A stretch of DNA of 64,000 nucleotides from the NCBI GenBank assembly GCA_036503775.1, contig DASXWH010000016.1, positions 9,960 through 73,959 on the forward strand, read 5' to 3'. A program made the position numbers and the translations under genes. This document shows positions 43,321 to 52,256 of this stretch, in pieces (position 1 is the stretch's first letter; every line of letters begins with the position of its first letter). The DNA is from Ohtaekwangia sp036503775. GTDB taxonomy: Bacteria > Bacteroidota > Bacteroidia > Cytophagales > Cyclobacteriaceae. A model generated the notes under the pieces. That model was not told the origin of the DNA. It ran no database searches and saw nothing but the letters and a program-made list of their open reading frames with translations.

Positions 43321-44064
43321 TTAGATCTCCTTTTTTACGAGGAATTGCTCCAGGTCTTTAAGATTCAGAATCCCCTCATAGTATGCCTTACCAAAGATTA
43401 CGGCAAAAATACCCATATCATTCAGGCGTTTAATATCGTCTACACCCCGCACGCCACCGCTGGCCAGCACACACATCTCCGGGAAGGCGGTAACGATATC
43501 CTGATAAAAATCAAAGGCAGGTCCTTCGAGTACGCCATCACGTGATACATCGGTTGATTTCACATACTTCAAACCTCTGGAGTAGAAGTATTCGAGGTGA
43601 TCAAACAAGGTTTTTTGTGTTCTGCGTTGCCAACCTCTGAAAAGAAGTTCTTTTGTGTTACGATCAACAACATCGGCACCCAAGGTAATTTTTTCACGGC
43701 CATAGGAAATGATCCAGGAGGCAAAGAGTTCGGGATCCGTGACAGCAATACTGGCAGCGGTAATGTAATCCGCGCCATATTCATATGCTTTTGAGATATC
43801 TCCATCGGTAGAAATACCTCCGGTAAAATCAATTTTAAGATCGGTGTATCCAGAAATAGCTTCCAGTACGTGCCAGTTTTTAGGGCTTCCTTTTTCGGCA
43901 CCGTCAAGGTCAACCAGGTGGATGACTTCAATGCCGTGATCTTCGAACCGCTTGGCAAGGTCAAGCGGGTTTTCATCATACGCTTTTTCACTGGTAGGGT
44001 CACCCTTGCGCATTTTAACCACCTTTCCATGACGGATGGCGATCGATGGAATTACCTGTATCAT
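43321..44064 (-). CDS. HisA-like TIM-barrel protein lacking the first catalytic Asp
   Basis: 247 aa, the length of HisA (ProFAR isomerase of histidine synthesis). Overall similarity is clear: VIHLVDLDGA (47-56), LGADV (128-132), STDVSRDG (170-177), ASGGVRGVDD and AVIFGKAYYEG. But the general-base Asp (IPxxDL in HisA) is Ala9 in IPSIAI, and the GGG phosphate motif is TGGIS (81-85). Asp131 and Asp172 are kept. No his genes are adjacent. It may be a paralogue with another substrate, or an unusual HisA; the genome's true hisA should be checked. Confidence 0.75.
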   Translation of the reverse strand: MIQVIPSIAIRHGKVVKMRKGDPTSEKAYDENPLDLAKRFEDHGIEVIHLVDLDGAEKGSPKNWHVLEAISGYTDLKIDFTGGISTDGDISKAYEYGADYITAASIAVTDPELFASWIISYGREKITLGADVVDRNTKELLFRGWQRRTQKTLFDHLEYFYSRGLKYVKSTDVSRDGVLEGPAFDFYQDIVTAFPEMCVLASGGVRGVDDIKRLNDMGIFAVIFGKAYYEGILNLKDLEQFLVKKEI

Positions 44065-44214
44065 AGCGTTGAAATTATGCTCAAATATGAAGGAGCGAAG
44101 TTACGATGATGTGCTGAAAATCCAGTGATACGTCAAAAAATCTGGTAATAATTCACGGCAGCGAATTTGCTTTCTGTCTATGTGGAAATGCGTAATTTTA
44201 ACCATACTATACCT

Positions 44215-45798
44215 ATGAAAAAGATTACCTGCATCATATTATTGACTCTGGCTTTCACAACCCTCTTCGGGCAGGCCAAGACACGAAGACTACCCAGTAT
44301 TATCAATCACCCCTCACTTGATTTGTATGCTCCTTACATCAGCATGGATGGTAATGCATTGTTGTTCGTTTCAAACAGCGGCCAGGATGGTGAATTAACC
44401 GTGTCATACACGACTCGCGAATCGGACTGGATCACCCCTGTGGACGTTCCTAAATACCTGAATACACGATTGAATTTTATGAAGGGCTATGCCCTGAGTG
44501 CCGATGGAAAGAAGATCTATGTTACCGGGGCTAAAACCCCAGTGATCGGGGGCTATGATATTTTTGTTTCTGAACTTAAAGGTTCATCGTGGACGCAACC
44601 GGAGAACCTGCTGCTGCCTATAAATTCAAAGGCTAATGATGGATGCCCTTCCCTTACTCCGGATGAAAAGGCATTGTATTTCATGCGTTGCGACAAAATG
44701 GATCAGAACAAAGCCAGTGGCTGCAAGCTCTTTGTATCACAAAAGAAACCAAATGGTCAATGGGGTGAACCGGCTGAACTTCCGGCAGCTATCAATACCG
44801 GTAATTCACAAACACCCCGCATCATGGCTGATGGCGAAACGCTGATTTTTTCTTCCGACAAAATGGGTACAACGAAGGGAGGAATGGATTTATATGTTTC
44901 CAAATTTTCAAATGGAACATGGACGGAGCCCATTGCCCTTGATTTTGTAAACACGGAGAAAGATGATCAGTTCGTAAGCGTGGCTGCACTGGGAAGATAT
45001 TTGCTGAAGGAAAGTCCGGGCCAGAAAAAGAACAGTGAGTTAACCGAATTTTTGATTCCAACTGAAATCAAACCACAGGGAATGATGAAAGTGGAAGGCA
45101 AGATTACAGATCCTGCCGGAGCCGCGGTTCCCGCATATATTGCTGCATGGGATTTAAAAACCAACACCCGATTTTATAATGGAAGACCCGCAGCTGATGG
45201 TACATACTTCTTCTACCTGCGTGAAGGAACAAAGTACGAGCTTTCCTTTGATCCCGAACAAAGCAACGTTTCTTATATATCCAGGCAACTAGACCTTACC
45301 AGTGACAAAATTCCACAGAAAGAAAAAGTAAACGTTATACTTAAACCGGTTGCTATTGGTGATGAGCTATCCCTTGACCTGCTGAAATTCAAACCTTACT
45401 CCAATGATTTGGACGAAAAATCGGATACAGAGATAAAACGACTCGCCCGTGTAATTAAAGCGAATCCTACCCTGAAATTTGAAATTCAGGTGATGCTGAG
45501 TGGTTATGTTGAAGACTCGGTAAAATCCGATAATGACTTAACGGAGATGCTGGTGGATTCCATTACCATGAAATATGATGATATCGATACACTGGGTCAG
45601 TTATATCAACGTGATACTATTGTAGCGCGGGTTCGATATCACAACGACCGAACTGCAAAACAGGCAGATGCTATCATTCGGGCATTGGTTGCACAAGGAG
45701 CTGATCCTTCGAAATTGAAGTATTTTGTAAATGCGATTCCGGCTACATCACCAGAGAACAGAAAACTTACGATAAAGGCTGTTGCCCGAAAAGGATGA
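44215..45798 (+). CDS. PD40 propeller protein with CRD and OmpA-like C-terminus
   Basis: 527 aa from the ATG at 44215, which gives a proper signal peptide (MKKITCIILLTLAFTTLFGQ); an upstream ATG at 44167 is rejected. PD40-like repeats about 35-270 (LSADGKKIYVTGA, TPDEKALYFMRC, MADGETLIFSSD). A carboxypeptidase-regulatory domain follows (VEGKITDPAGAAVPAYIAAWD, in part, about 300-385). The last 140 residues resemble an OmpA domain, diverged. This is PorE without the TPRs and lipobox. It may be a T9SS- or gliding-related envelope protein. Confidence 0.78.
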   Translation: MKKITCIILLTLAFTTLFGQAKTRRLPSIINHPSLDLYAPYISMDGNALLFVSNSGQDGELTVSYTTRESDWITPVDVPKYLNTRLNFMKGYALSADGKKIYVTGAKTPVIGGYDIFVSELKGSSWTQPENLLLPINSKANDGCPSLTPDEKALYFMRCDKMDQNKASGCKLFVSQKKPNGQWGEPAELPAAINTGNSQTPRIMADGETLIFSSDKMGTTKGGMDLYVSKFSNGTWTEPIALDFVNTEKDDQFVSVAALGRYLLKESPGQKKNSELTEFLIPTEIKPQGMMKVEGKITDPAGAAVPAYIAAWDLKTNTRFYNGRPAADGTYFFYLREGTKYELSFDPEQSNVSYISRQLDLTSDKIPQKEKVNVILKPVAIGDELSLDLLKFKPYSNDLDEKSDTEIKRLARVIKANPTLKFEIQVMLSGYVEDSVKSDNDLTEMLVDSITMKYDDIDTLGQLYQRDTIVARVRYHNDRTAKQADAIIRALVAQGADPSKLKYFVNAIPATSPENRKLTIKAVARKG

Positions 45799-45809
45799 TT
45801 GAAATAAAA

Positions 45810-46370
45810 TTATGGCTTGTAGGAAAAAGGTACGGCAACCAGGGTCTTGTCCCACAACAATACCATTTCAGCTTCCTCTCCAACTTTTTCAAATGCAATA
45901 GTGAACTGCTCAAATTGACGCTCCTGTTCTACCGCCTTAATGTCAATGGAAAGGACATCATTTTTTGGATCCCGGTTAGCTTCGCCATCTGAATTAACAC
46001 CCCATTGACCGTGTTGCGAATTGAAAATGATCTTCCAGGCGTTTTCTCCTGGTATAGTCCATAGGGAGTACTTGCCTTTTTTAAGAACAGAACCTTCAAT
46101 TATAAGGTCTTTATTGGTATCAAATGTTGTGGCTTCATTGGCTCCGGTACGCCATACTTTGTCGTATGGTACAAGTCCCCCAAAAATATCTCTTCCCTTT
46201 TTATAGGGTCTGTTATACATGACCTTTACCGAGAGATCATCCTGATTGAAAGCCACCTCTTCTTCAGGGCTGAAGGATTTGGTTTGCTTCATCATGTAGA
46301 ATTTGGTGAGCCATCCCAGCGAAATCAGGACAACTACTGCAATTCCGGCAAAAATCAAGAACTTCTTCAT
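45810..46370 (-). CDS. DUF2911 domain protein (second copy)
   Basis: 186 aa. Signal anchor (FLIFAGIAVVVLISLGWL), then DUF2911: VMYNRPYKKGRDIFGGL (about 50-66), VWRTGANEATTF (about 72-83), LKKGKYSLWTIPGENAW. About the same length as the copy at 37540 but only the domain motifs are shared. Convergent with the PorE-like gene (11 bp between stops). Confidence 0.85.
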   Translation of the reverse strand: MKKFLIFAGIAVVVLISLGWLTKFYMMKQTKSFSPEEEVAFNQDDLSVKVMYNRPYKKGRDIFGGLVPYDKVWRTGANEATTFDTNKDLIIEGSVLKKGKYSLWTIPGENAWKIIFNSQHGQWGVNSDGEANRDPKNDVLSIDIKAVEQERQFEQFTIAFEKVGEEAEMVLLWDKTLVAVPFSYKP

Positions 46371-46488
46371 GGCTTTGGTGGTAATAAATATACCTATTCG
46401 ATTTAGGCAGTTTAAAACATTTTTTTGAGAGTCGGGCGCGAAATTACTTTAATAGAGCCTATTTTTACGTTTCTAAACTAATAAAGTT

Positions 46489-46608
46489 ATGAACCTTGAC
46501 TGGTGGCCTTTCTATGTAGTGGTAGCATTATTCATTCTTGCTATTGTTTCACCGTGGATTTTCCCGAATAAAACGGTGAGTAAGAACAAATACGATAATA
46601 AATTCTAG
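46489..46608 (+). CDS. 39-aa membrane microprotein
   Basis: Short frame MNLDWWPFYVVVALFILAIV... with one membrane helix (about 8-25) and a basic, Asn/Lys-rich tail ending NKYDNKF. It starts 118 bp from the divergent DUF2911 gene and ends 32 bp before the LOG gene on the same strand. The Trp-Trp-Pro start and the amphipathic tail look coding, but there is no family evidence. Confidence 0.5.
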   Translation: MNLDWWPFYVVVALFILAIVSPWIFPNKTVSKNKYDNKF

Positions 46609-46640
46609 GCTGTTTTTAAGCCTCACTCTTCCTATCCTTC

Positions 46641-47180
46641 ATGAACCTTTGTGTTTTCTGCGGTTCTTCCATTGGTTTAAAACCCGAATTTGAAGAAGCC
46701 ACAAAGCAGTTGGCTATTCTCATGGCCAGTCAGAATCACTCCCTGGTCTATGGCGGAGGCAATGTTGGCCTTATGGGAGTTCTGGCTGATACCATGCTGG
46801 CAAACAAAGGGGAAGTCATTGGTATCATTCCTGATTTTCTTCTTCAACGTGAAGTGGGCCATCGGGGTATTTCAAGACTTGAAGTGGTATCATCTATGCA
46901 TGAGCGTAAGAAGCGAATGGCCGATCTTGCCGATGCATTCATCGCGTTACCCGGGGGATGGGGAACACTGGATGAACTGGCAGAAATTCTAACCTGGAAA
47001 CAGTTAGGCTTAATTGAACAACCCGTAGGTATTTTAAATACACTTTCCTTCTTTAGTCCGCTTCTGGATCAAATGGAGCGAATGGTTGACAACGGTTTTC
47101 TTCGCAAAAAGAATCTCGATTTTCTTCTGATCGAGAATCAACCCCAATCGTTACTTACTGTGCTGTTGCAAAACCAGTAA
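46641..47180 (+). CDS. LOG family protein (TIGR00730, nucleotide 5'-monophosphate phosphoribohydrolase)
   Basis: 179 aa, the usual length. LOG enzymes cleave AMP or cytokinin ribotides to base and ribose 5-phosphate. Motifs: CVFCGSS (4-10), YGGGNVGLMG (about 38-47), SMHERKKRM (about 85-93) and the signature PGGWGTLDEL (about 104-113); the residue after PGG is Trp in place of the usual Phe/Tyr. The physiological role in this organism is unknown. Confidence 0.93.
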   Translation: MNLCVFCGSSIGLKPEFEEATKQLAILMASQNHSLVYGGGNVGLMGVLADTMLANKGEVIGIIPDFLLQREVGHRGISRLEVVSSMHERKKRMADLADAFIALPGGWGTLDELAEILTWKQLGLIEQPVGILNTLSFFSPLLDQMERMVDNGFLRKKNLDFLLIENQPQSLLTVLLQNQ

Positions 47181-47240
47181 GCGAGTTCTTCTTCTCAAAT
47201 TTTACCTATATTGATGCAGACGATCCTGCATTGACCCAAT

Positions 47241-48470
47241 ATGATCCGAGGTGGCATCCTTTTATTTCTGCTGTGTTGCTCGGCTTTTTCAAAAGCTCAG
47301 AATCTGGGGTTCACGCTTACTGATGGTCAGCGAAGGGTTCAAATTCCCTTTGAAGTCTATAATAACCTCATTGTAGTTCCGGTTGTACTGAATGATGCTT
47401 TACCCTTGAAATTCATTCTGGATACCGGTGTACGGACAGCGATACTTACTCAAAAAACATTTACGGATATTCTTAATCTGCCATACTCCAGAAAGTATTC
47501 CATCGCAGGGGTTGGCGGTAAAAAGATTGTCGATGCTTACGTGGCTAACAATGTATCCCTTTCCCTGCCTGGAGTAGTGGGAAGAGGACACGCCATGTTA
47601 GTGCTGGAAGAGGATTACCTCGAGCTAAGAAACTACCTTGGAACAGATGTGCATGGAATCCTGGGATATGAACTCTTCAGCCGATTCATCATCCAGGTAG
47701 ATTATGAAAAAAAACTCCTCACGTTCATGACTCCAGACCGCTTCCGGAAGAAAAGGAAATTCCAGATGCTGCCAATGAAAATTGAAGACACGAAGCCGTA
47801 TATAATTACACCGGTTGAACTTGAGGATGGAACTACTCTCAATGCGAAATTACTTATGGATGCCGGGGCAAGTCATAGTTTGCTTCTGGATCCCCAGAGC
47901 GACAGCCGCATAAAAGTCCCACAAAATGTGGTAAGTAGCGTTATCGGCAGAGGTTTAGGTGGTGAAATATTTGGTAAGATTGGGAGAATAAAATCCGTGT
48001 CATTGGGCACACACACACTGAATAATGTCATCGCAAACTTTCCCGATCCGAACAGTTACTCGGATACCCTGAAGAGAAGTTTTGCTTTTCGGAATGGTTC
48101 TTTAGGAGGTGAGATCATGAGCCGTTTTACTGTTGTTTTTAATTTTCCACAGGAAGAATTTTATTTTAAAAAGAATGCAGCGTTCAAGAAGTCGTTTCAC
48201 TACAATCTGAGTGGCATGATTGTAAAAGCGAAAGGCGCGCAGCTGAATGTTTTTGAAGTAACTGAAGTGAGAAAACAATCTGCCGCAGATAGAGCCGGGG
48301 TTCTTCCCGGAGATCTTATCCTCAGCATAAACGGTGTGAGCTATCCAATGCTAAATCTGAATTTAGTGAACGCTTTCTTCAATAATCGGCCCCAAAAGAA
48401 AATACGAATGGAAATTAACCGGGACGGACAGCGTATGAAGAAGGAATTTATACTCGAGGATCAGATCTGA
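47241..48470 (+). CDS. Secreted aspartyl protease-like protein with PDZ domain
   Basis: 409 aa. Signal peptide (MIRGGILLFLLCCSAFSKAQ), then two retropepsin-like domains: FILDTGVRTAIL (first, DTG about 58-60) and LLMDAGASHSLLL (second, DAG about 206-208). A PDZ domain is at about 335-400 (RAGVLPGDLILSINGV). Single-chain pairs with an altered second motif are common in this family. Likely periplasmic or surface; substrate unknown. Confidence 0.85.
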   Translation: MIRGGILLFLLCCSAFSKAQNLGFTLTDGQRRVQIPFEVYNNLIVVPVVLNDALPLKFILDTGVRTAILTQKTFTDILNLPYSRKYSIAGVGGKKIVDAYVANNVSLSLPGVVGRGHAMLVLEEDYLELRNYLGTDVHGILGYELFSRFIIQVDYEKKLLTFMTPDRFRKKRKFQMLPMKIEDTKPYIITPVELEDGTTLNAKLLMDAGASHSLLLDPQSDSRIKVPQNVVSSVIGRGLGGEIFGKIGRIKSVSLGTHTLNNVIANFPDPNSYSDTLKRSFAFRNGSLGGEIMSRFTVVFNFPQEEFYFKKNAAFKKSFHYNLSGMIVKAKGAQLNVFEVTEVRKQSAADRAGVLPGDLILSINGVSYPMLNLNLVNAFFNNRPQKKIRMEINRDGQRMKKEFILEDQI

Positions 48471-48471
48471 T

Positions 48472-48945
48472 TTATGGAATGATCTTCAACAGCTCTTGTT
48501 TCCTTTTCTGATAAGCCTGATACAAATACAACTGCGTTCTCCGGAGTTTAAGAGAATTTTTGAGTGAGTTATATAAAGACTCGGTGGACAGATTTTGCTT
48601 TAGTAAGTAATCCAAGATAGAAGTCGAACCCAGCGCTTCGGTGTAATTAGAGTTCTTCAGCACAGTGATCGGAACACCCTGTGTTTTCTTATTGGAAGAG
48701 AAGGTATGTACCGCTTCGCGCAGCTCAGTCTTGCCTACGTTATCGTCAATCAAAATAAAATTCGGCTCAAAACGAAGAAGACGCTCACAGATACTCTTCA
48801 GATCAAAAGCAATTTCAGTAATGATTCTTTTTCCCGGAACCTTCTTGAGGCTATCGAGTACACGGCTCAGTTCTATCGGGTTGTTTCCTACCAGTAAAAC
48901 GTTCAACGGTTCGGAACCAGAAAGGGTGTTTGGGAGTGTTTTCAT
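48472..48945 (-). CDS. Receiver-like domain protein (degenerate)
   Basis: 157 aa. Pattern like a response-regulator receiver domain: LNVLLVGNNPIELSRVLDSL at about 14-33, FILIDDNVGK with a possible phospho-acceptor Asp (about 62-71), and VPITVLKNSNY. The acidic pair at the first strand is missing (GNN in place of D-D) and the conserved Lys region is shifted, so phosphorylation is doubtful. Convergent with the protease gene, one base between stops. Confidence 0.6.
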   Translation of the reverse strand: MKTLPNTLSGSEPLNVLLVGNNPIELSRVLDSLKKVPGKRIITEIAFDLKSICERLLRFEPNFILIDDNVGKTELREAVHTFSSNKKTQGVPITVLKNSNYTEALGSTSILDYLLKQNLSTESLYNSLKNSLKLRRTQLYLYQAYQKRKQELLKIIP

Positions 48946-49079
48946 AAAAGGGCCAACTTTACATTAACATACTTACTAACGAAGAAGTGCTATACTCAAG
49001 ATTCGTTCCGGCTTTAAAAGTTAGATAAAACCAGTAATTTTTAATTTACTTTCCCACAAACGGAAAGACTTTCTCTGAT

Positions 49080-50195
49080 TTGAAAAGAATAGTAATCATT
49101 GGCGGTGGCCTGGCCGGGCTAATTTCGGCAATTAAACTTGCGAGAGCCGGTGTGGAATGTCAGGTTATTGAAAAAAAATCCTATCCCTTTCACCGGGTTT
49201 GCGGGGAATATATCTCCAATGAAGTTGTTCCTTTCCTTCAAGCATCTGGTTTATACCCGGATCAGTTTGAACCACCTCAGATCAGACGTTTCATGTTGTC
49301 TTCCACCAGCGGTCGGGCTGAAACCATTCCCTTAGACCTTGGAGGTTTTGGAATTTCGCGTTATACCTACGACACATTTTTGTTTGAGGAAGCAAAAAAG
49401 TCGGGCGTTCAGTTTTTCTTGAACACCGAAGCACAGAAAGTGAAGTTCTTTGACAATCGGTTTGAGATAGAAACAACGGAGCAAAAATTGATAGCTGATG
49501 TGGTGATTGGCGCATTTGGTAAAAGATCGAAACTGGATGTTACCCTCAATCGTGACTTCGTACAGAAACGCTCTCCTTACGTGGGTGTAAAATATCACGT
49601 CAGGACAGAACACCCCATTGATTTAATTGCATTACATAATTTCCCGGGAGGTTATTGTGGTATCAGCCATGTGGAGGGCGGAAAGTCTAATTTGTGTTAC
49701 CTGACTCACCGCAGAAATTTGAAGGAGCACAAAAATATCCATGATATGGAGAGGAATATTCTCTATCAGAATCCTTTGCTACGATCTCTGTTTACACAGG
49801 CAGAATTTTTAATGAATCAACCCGAAACTATCAACGAGATTTCATTCGAGACTAAATCACCCGTGCAAAATCATATTTTAATGGCAGGTGATTCCGCGGG
49901 CATGATTACACCATTATGTGGCAACGGTATGGCGATGGCTATTCATGCCGCTAAAATTCTCAGCGAACTCGTCATTCAGTATTGTCAGGATATTTCTTTT
50001 ACGCGAGAGCAGCTTGAGAAGAGATATTCGGATCTATGGAATCAAAATTTCTCAACACGATTGTGGGTGGGGAGGCAAATTCAGAAACTGTTTGGCAATA
50101 CCATAACATCATCTATTGCTGTTAACCTGGCCGTATACATTAAGCCTGTTGCTAACATCATGATGAAAGCTTCGCACGGCAAACCGTTTACGTAA
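49080..50195 (+). CDS. FAD-dependent oxidoreductase (geranylgeranyl reductase/monooxygenase type)
   Basis: 371 aa from TTG at 49080, which puts the FAD motif IIGGGLAGLISAIKLA at residues 5-20; no ATG lies closer. Second FAD motif ILMAGDSAGMITPLCGNGMAMA (in part, about 266-280). HRVCGEYISNE near residue 38 is typical of the digeranylgeranylglycerophospholipid reductase/UbiH-like group. In many Bacteroidota such a gene sits beside a type III polyketide synthase; here the synthase is 20 kb away. Confidence 0.87.
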   Translation: MKRIVIIGGGLAGLISAIKLARAGVECQVIEKKSYPFHRVCGEYISNEVVPFLQASGLYPDQFEPPQIRRFMLSSTSGRAETIPLDLGGFGISRYTYDTFLFEEAKKSGVQFFLNTEAQKVKFFDNRFEIETTEQKLIADVVIGAFGKRSKLDVTLNRDFVQKRSPYVGVKYHVRTEHPIDLIALHNFPGGYCGISHVEGGKSNLCYLTHRRNLKEHKNIHDMERNILYQNPLLRSLFTQAEFLMNQPETINEISFETKSPVQNHILMAGDSAGMITPLCGNGMAMAIHAAKILSELVIQYCQDISFTREQLEKRYSDLWNQNFSTRLWVGRQIQKLFGNTITSSIAVNLAVYIKPVANIMMKASHGKPFT

Positions 50196-50255
50196 AAAAT
50201 TACGCTGGGTCTGTTTGATTTTCTATCTTGTTATTCAACAAAATCAAATTGATTT

Positions 50256-51260
50256 ATGGAAAACCAGACGAACCGCAGATCCTTTTTACGATCTCTTGGA
50301 CTCCTTACGCTAAGTGCGGGCGCAGTTCCCGCCATACTTTCGGCATGTGGATCTAAGTCTTCAGATTCGGCAACATCGACAGTTGACTCAACCACCTTGA
50401 AAGCATCCCAACCGACAGACCTGTTCTTTAAGATTTCCCTGGCGGAATGGTCTCTTCACAAATCTATTTTTGGTGGCAAGCTTACTAACCTTGACTTCCC
50501 GGCAAAAGCAAAAAATGACTTTGGTATATCAGCCGTTGAGTATGTGAATCAGTTTTTTAAAGACAAGGCTAAAGATCAGGCTTACCTCGCTGATCTGAAA
50601 AAGCGATGTGACGATTTGGGTGTAACCAGTGTACTGATCATGTGTGATGGTGAGGGTGAACTGGGTGATGCGGATTCCAAAAAACGTAAGCAAGCTGTTG
50701 AAAATCATTATAAATGGGTTGAAGCAGCCAAGTTTTTAGGTTGTCATTCTATTCGCGTAAATGCAGCCGGCCAGGGGAAGGCCGAAGAAGTTGCCAAAAC
50801 TGCTACTGATGGGTTGAATCAGCTTTCAACCTTTGCCAAAAGTGCTGGTATGAATGTAATCGTTGAAAATCACGGAGGTTATTCATCCAATGGCCTATGG
50901 TTAAGTGGTGTTATTGCCGGGACTGGAATGGAGAACTGCGGTACCCTTCCGGACTTCGGGAATTTTTGTATCAATCGGGCCCCTGAAAGTGAAGGAAGAA
51001 AGTGTTTAGAAGAATATGATCGCTATAAAGGCGTTCAGGAATTAATGCAGTATGCAAAAGGTGTCAGTGCCAAAACCCATGAGTTTGATGCTCAGGGTAA
51101 TTGTGTTGAAACGGACTATTCTAAAATGCTCAACATAGTAAAGGCGGCTGGGTATACGGGTTACATTGGAATTGAATATGAAGGAGAAACAGATAGTGAA
51201 GAGGATGGTATTCGTAAGACCAAGGCACTGCTTGAAAAAGTGGGAGCGACAATAGCCTAG
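50256..51260 (+). CDS. Sugar phosphate isomerase/epimerase-like lipoprotein with Tat signal
   Basis: 334 aa. Twin-arginine motif NRRSFLRSL (6-14) and lipobox AILSAC with Cys31, so the folded protein is exported and lipid-anchored. A Ser/Thr-rich linker precedes an AP-endonuclease-2-type TIM barrel (about 55-330) with SLAEWSLH, VIVENHGGYSS (about 206-216) and IGIEYEGE near the end, supplying metal-binding Glu/His. Likely acts on a carbohydrate in the periplasm. A terminator follows. Confidence 0.85.
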   Translation: MENQTNRRSFLRSLGLLTLSAGAVPAILSACGSKSSDSATSTVDSTTLKASQPTDLFFKISLAEWSLHKSIFGGKLTNLDFPAKAKNDFGISAVEYVNQFFKDKAKDQAYLADLKKRCDDLGVTSVLIMCDGEGELGDADSKKRKQAVENHYKWVEAAKFLGCHSIRVNAAGQGKAEEVAKTATDGLNQLSTFAKSAGMNVIVENHGGYSSNGLWLSGVIAGTGMENCGTLPDFGNFCINRAPESEGRKCLEEYDRYKGVQELMQYAKGVSAKTHEFDAQGNCVETDYSKMLNIVKAAGYTGYIGIEYEGETDSEEDGIRKTKALLEKVGATIA

Positions 51261-51283
51261 AATTACATTACTATTCGTCAGGA

Positions 51284-51306
51284 AAGGAATGCACTCCGCA
51301 TTCCTT
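51284..51306 (+). terminator. Terminator after the TIM-barrel lipoprotein gene
   Basis: A 9-bp stem AAGGAATGC / GCATTCCTT with an ACTCC loop and a T-rich tail (TTTTGTTTT), 24 bp after the stop. Confidence 0.85.
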
Positions 51307-51313
51307 TTTTGTT

Positions 51314-52204
51314 TTAAAAGACCTGGAGTACCTGTGAAGAGTTTAAAAATAGATAAATGAAGAAAGCATTTAAACAGGTAGCCGAGATAAAGTTTAGTCG
51401 CATGGTATTCCGGTGGTCGGCATTTGAATCATTGCGATATACTTTCAGGAACCATGTCATAAAAAAAATCACCACTGGCAGAAGCGACAAAACAAAAATG
51501 TAAGCGTACTGGATATCAAAGAATTTAATAAAGTAGAATACAAACCCCAGTGTGGCAAAACCAAATAATCCACCTACAAAGTAGAACGTGCCTCGTATTC
51601 CCATCATCATGCTGAAAGTTTTGTCTCCACGCTTTTGGTCTTCTTCATGCTGATAAACCTGTGTCATGGGATATGTTCCCAGTAATAGTATGCTGGAGAG
51701 TAATCCCGGAATGATTACAGGTGTTCTGATGAGACTCTCTACCGTATATCCATTTATCCCCGCATAGCACATTAGAAATGTAAAGAGACCCTGAAAAATA
51801 CTTACCGTAAGCCATCCGATAATCGGGTACTTCTTTAGTCTTATGGCTGGATGACTATACGCTTTTGAGATCAGGCCATAGATAAAAACCATTATTGAGA
51901 AAGTGATAGTAAGCATGATCGCTGCCAGAACAATGGCAATGAGATCGAACAGAATAGACAGGTAATAAAGGCCTTTCGTTACCCGTGGAGGGTTTTTTAA
52001 ACCTCCAATACTTTTTTCATCCTTATCAAAGTAGCTGTTGTATCCATTGCTGGCAGGGTAAAGAAACAAGTGAACAATGATGAATGTCCACAGAATAGAT
52101 TTTTCGCCAAAGTTTGGTGACACCGCGAGACTAAAAAGAAAGACGGGTAAAAGGTAATAGGAAAAAGGTATACGCAGATGAAGCCATGCTGAACGGGTGA
52201 ACAT
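51314..52204 (-). CDS. UbiA-family prenyltransferase
   Basis: 296 aa with 8-9 membrane helices. First Asp-rich motif NSYFDKDE (56-63), second region QHEEDQKRGDKTF (about 185-197). UbiA enzymes join a polyprenyl diphosphate to an aromatic or similar acceptor. No other quinone genes are adjacent. In Bacteroidota such a gene can accompany a type III PKS, methyltransferase and FAD oxidoreductase, all of which occur in this window; the link is inference. Confidence 0.85.
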   Translation of the reverse strand: MFTRSAWLHLRIPFSYYLLPVFLFSLAVSPNFGEKSILWTFIIVHLFLYPASNGYNSYFDKDEKSIGGLKNPPRVTKGLYYLSILFDLIAIVLAAIMLTITFSIMVFIYGLISKAYSHPAIRLKKYPIIGWLTVSIFQGLFTFLMCYAGINGYTVESLIRTPVIIPGLLSSILLLGTYPMTQVYQHEEDQKRGDKTFSMMMGIRGTFYFVGGLFGFATLGFVFYFIKFFDIQYAYIFVLSLLPVVIFFMTWFLKVYRNDSNADHRNTMRLNFISATCLNAFFIYLFLNSSQVLQVF

Positions 52205-52256
52205 ACAGTAAGGTACTAAGTAGAAACGAGATTTTTATTTCCTGTTCGGAATGATG

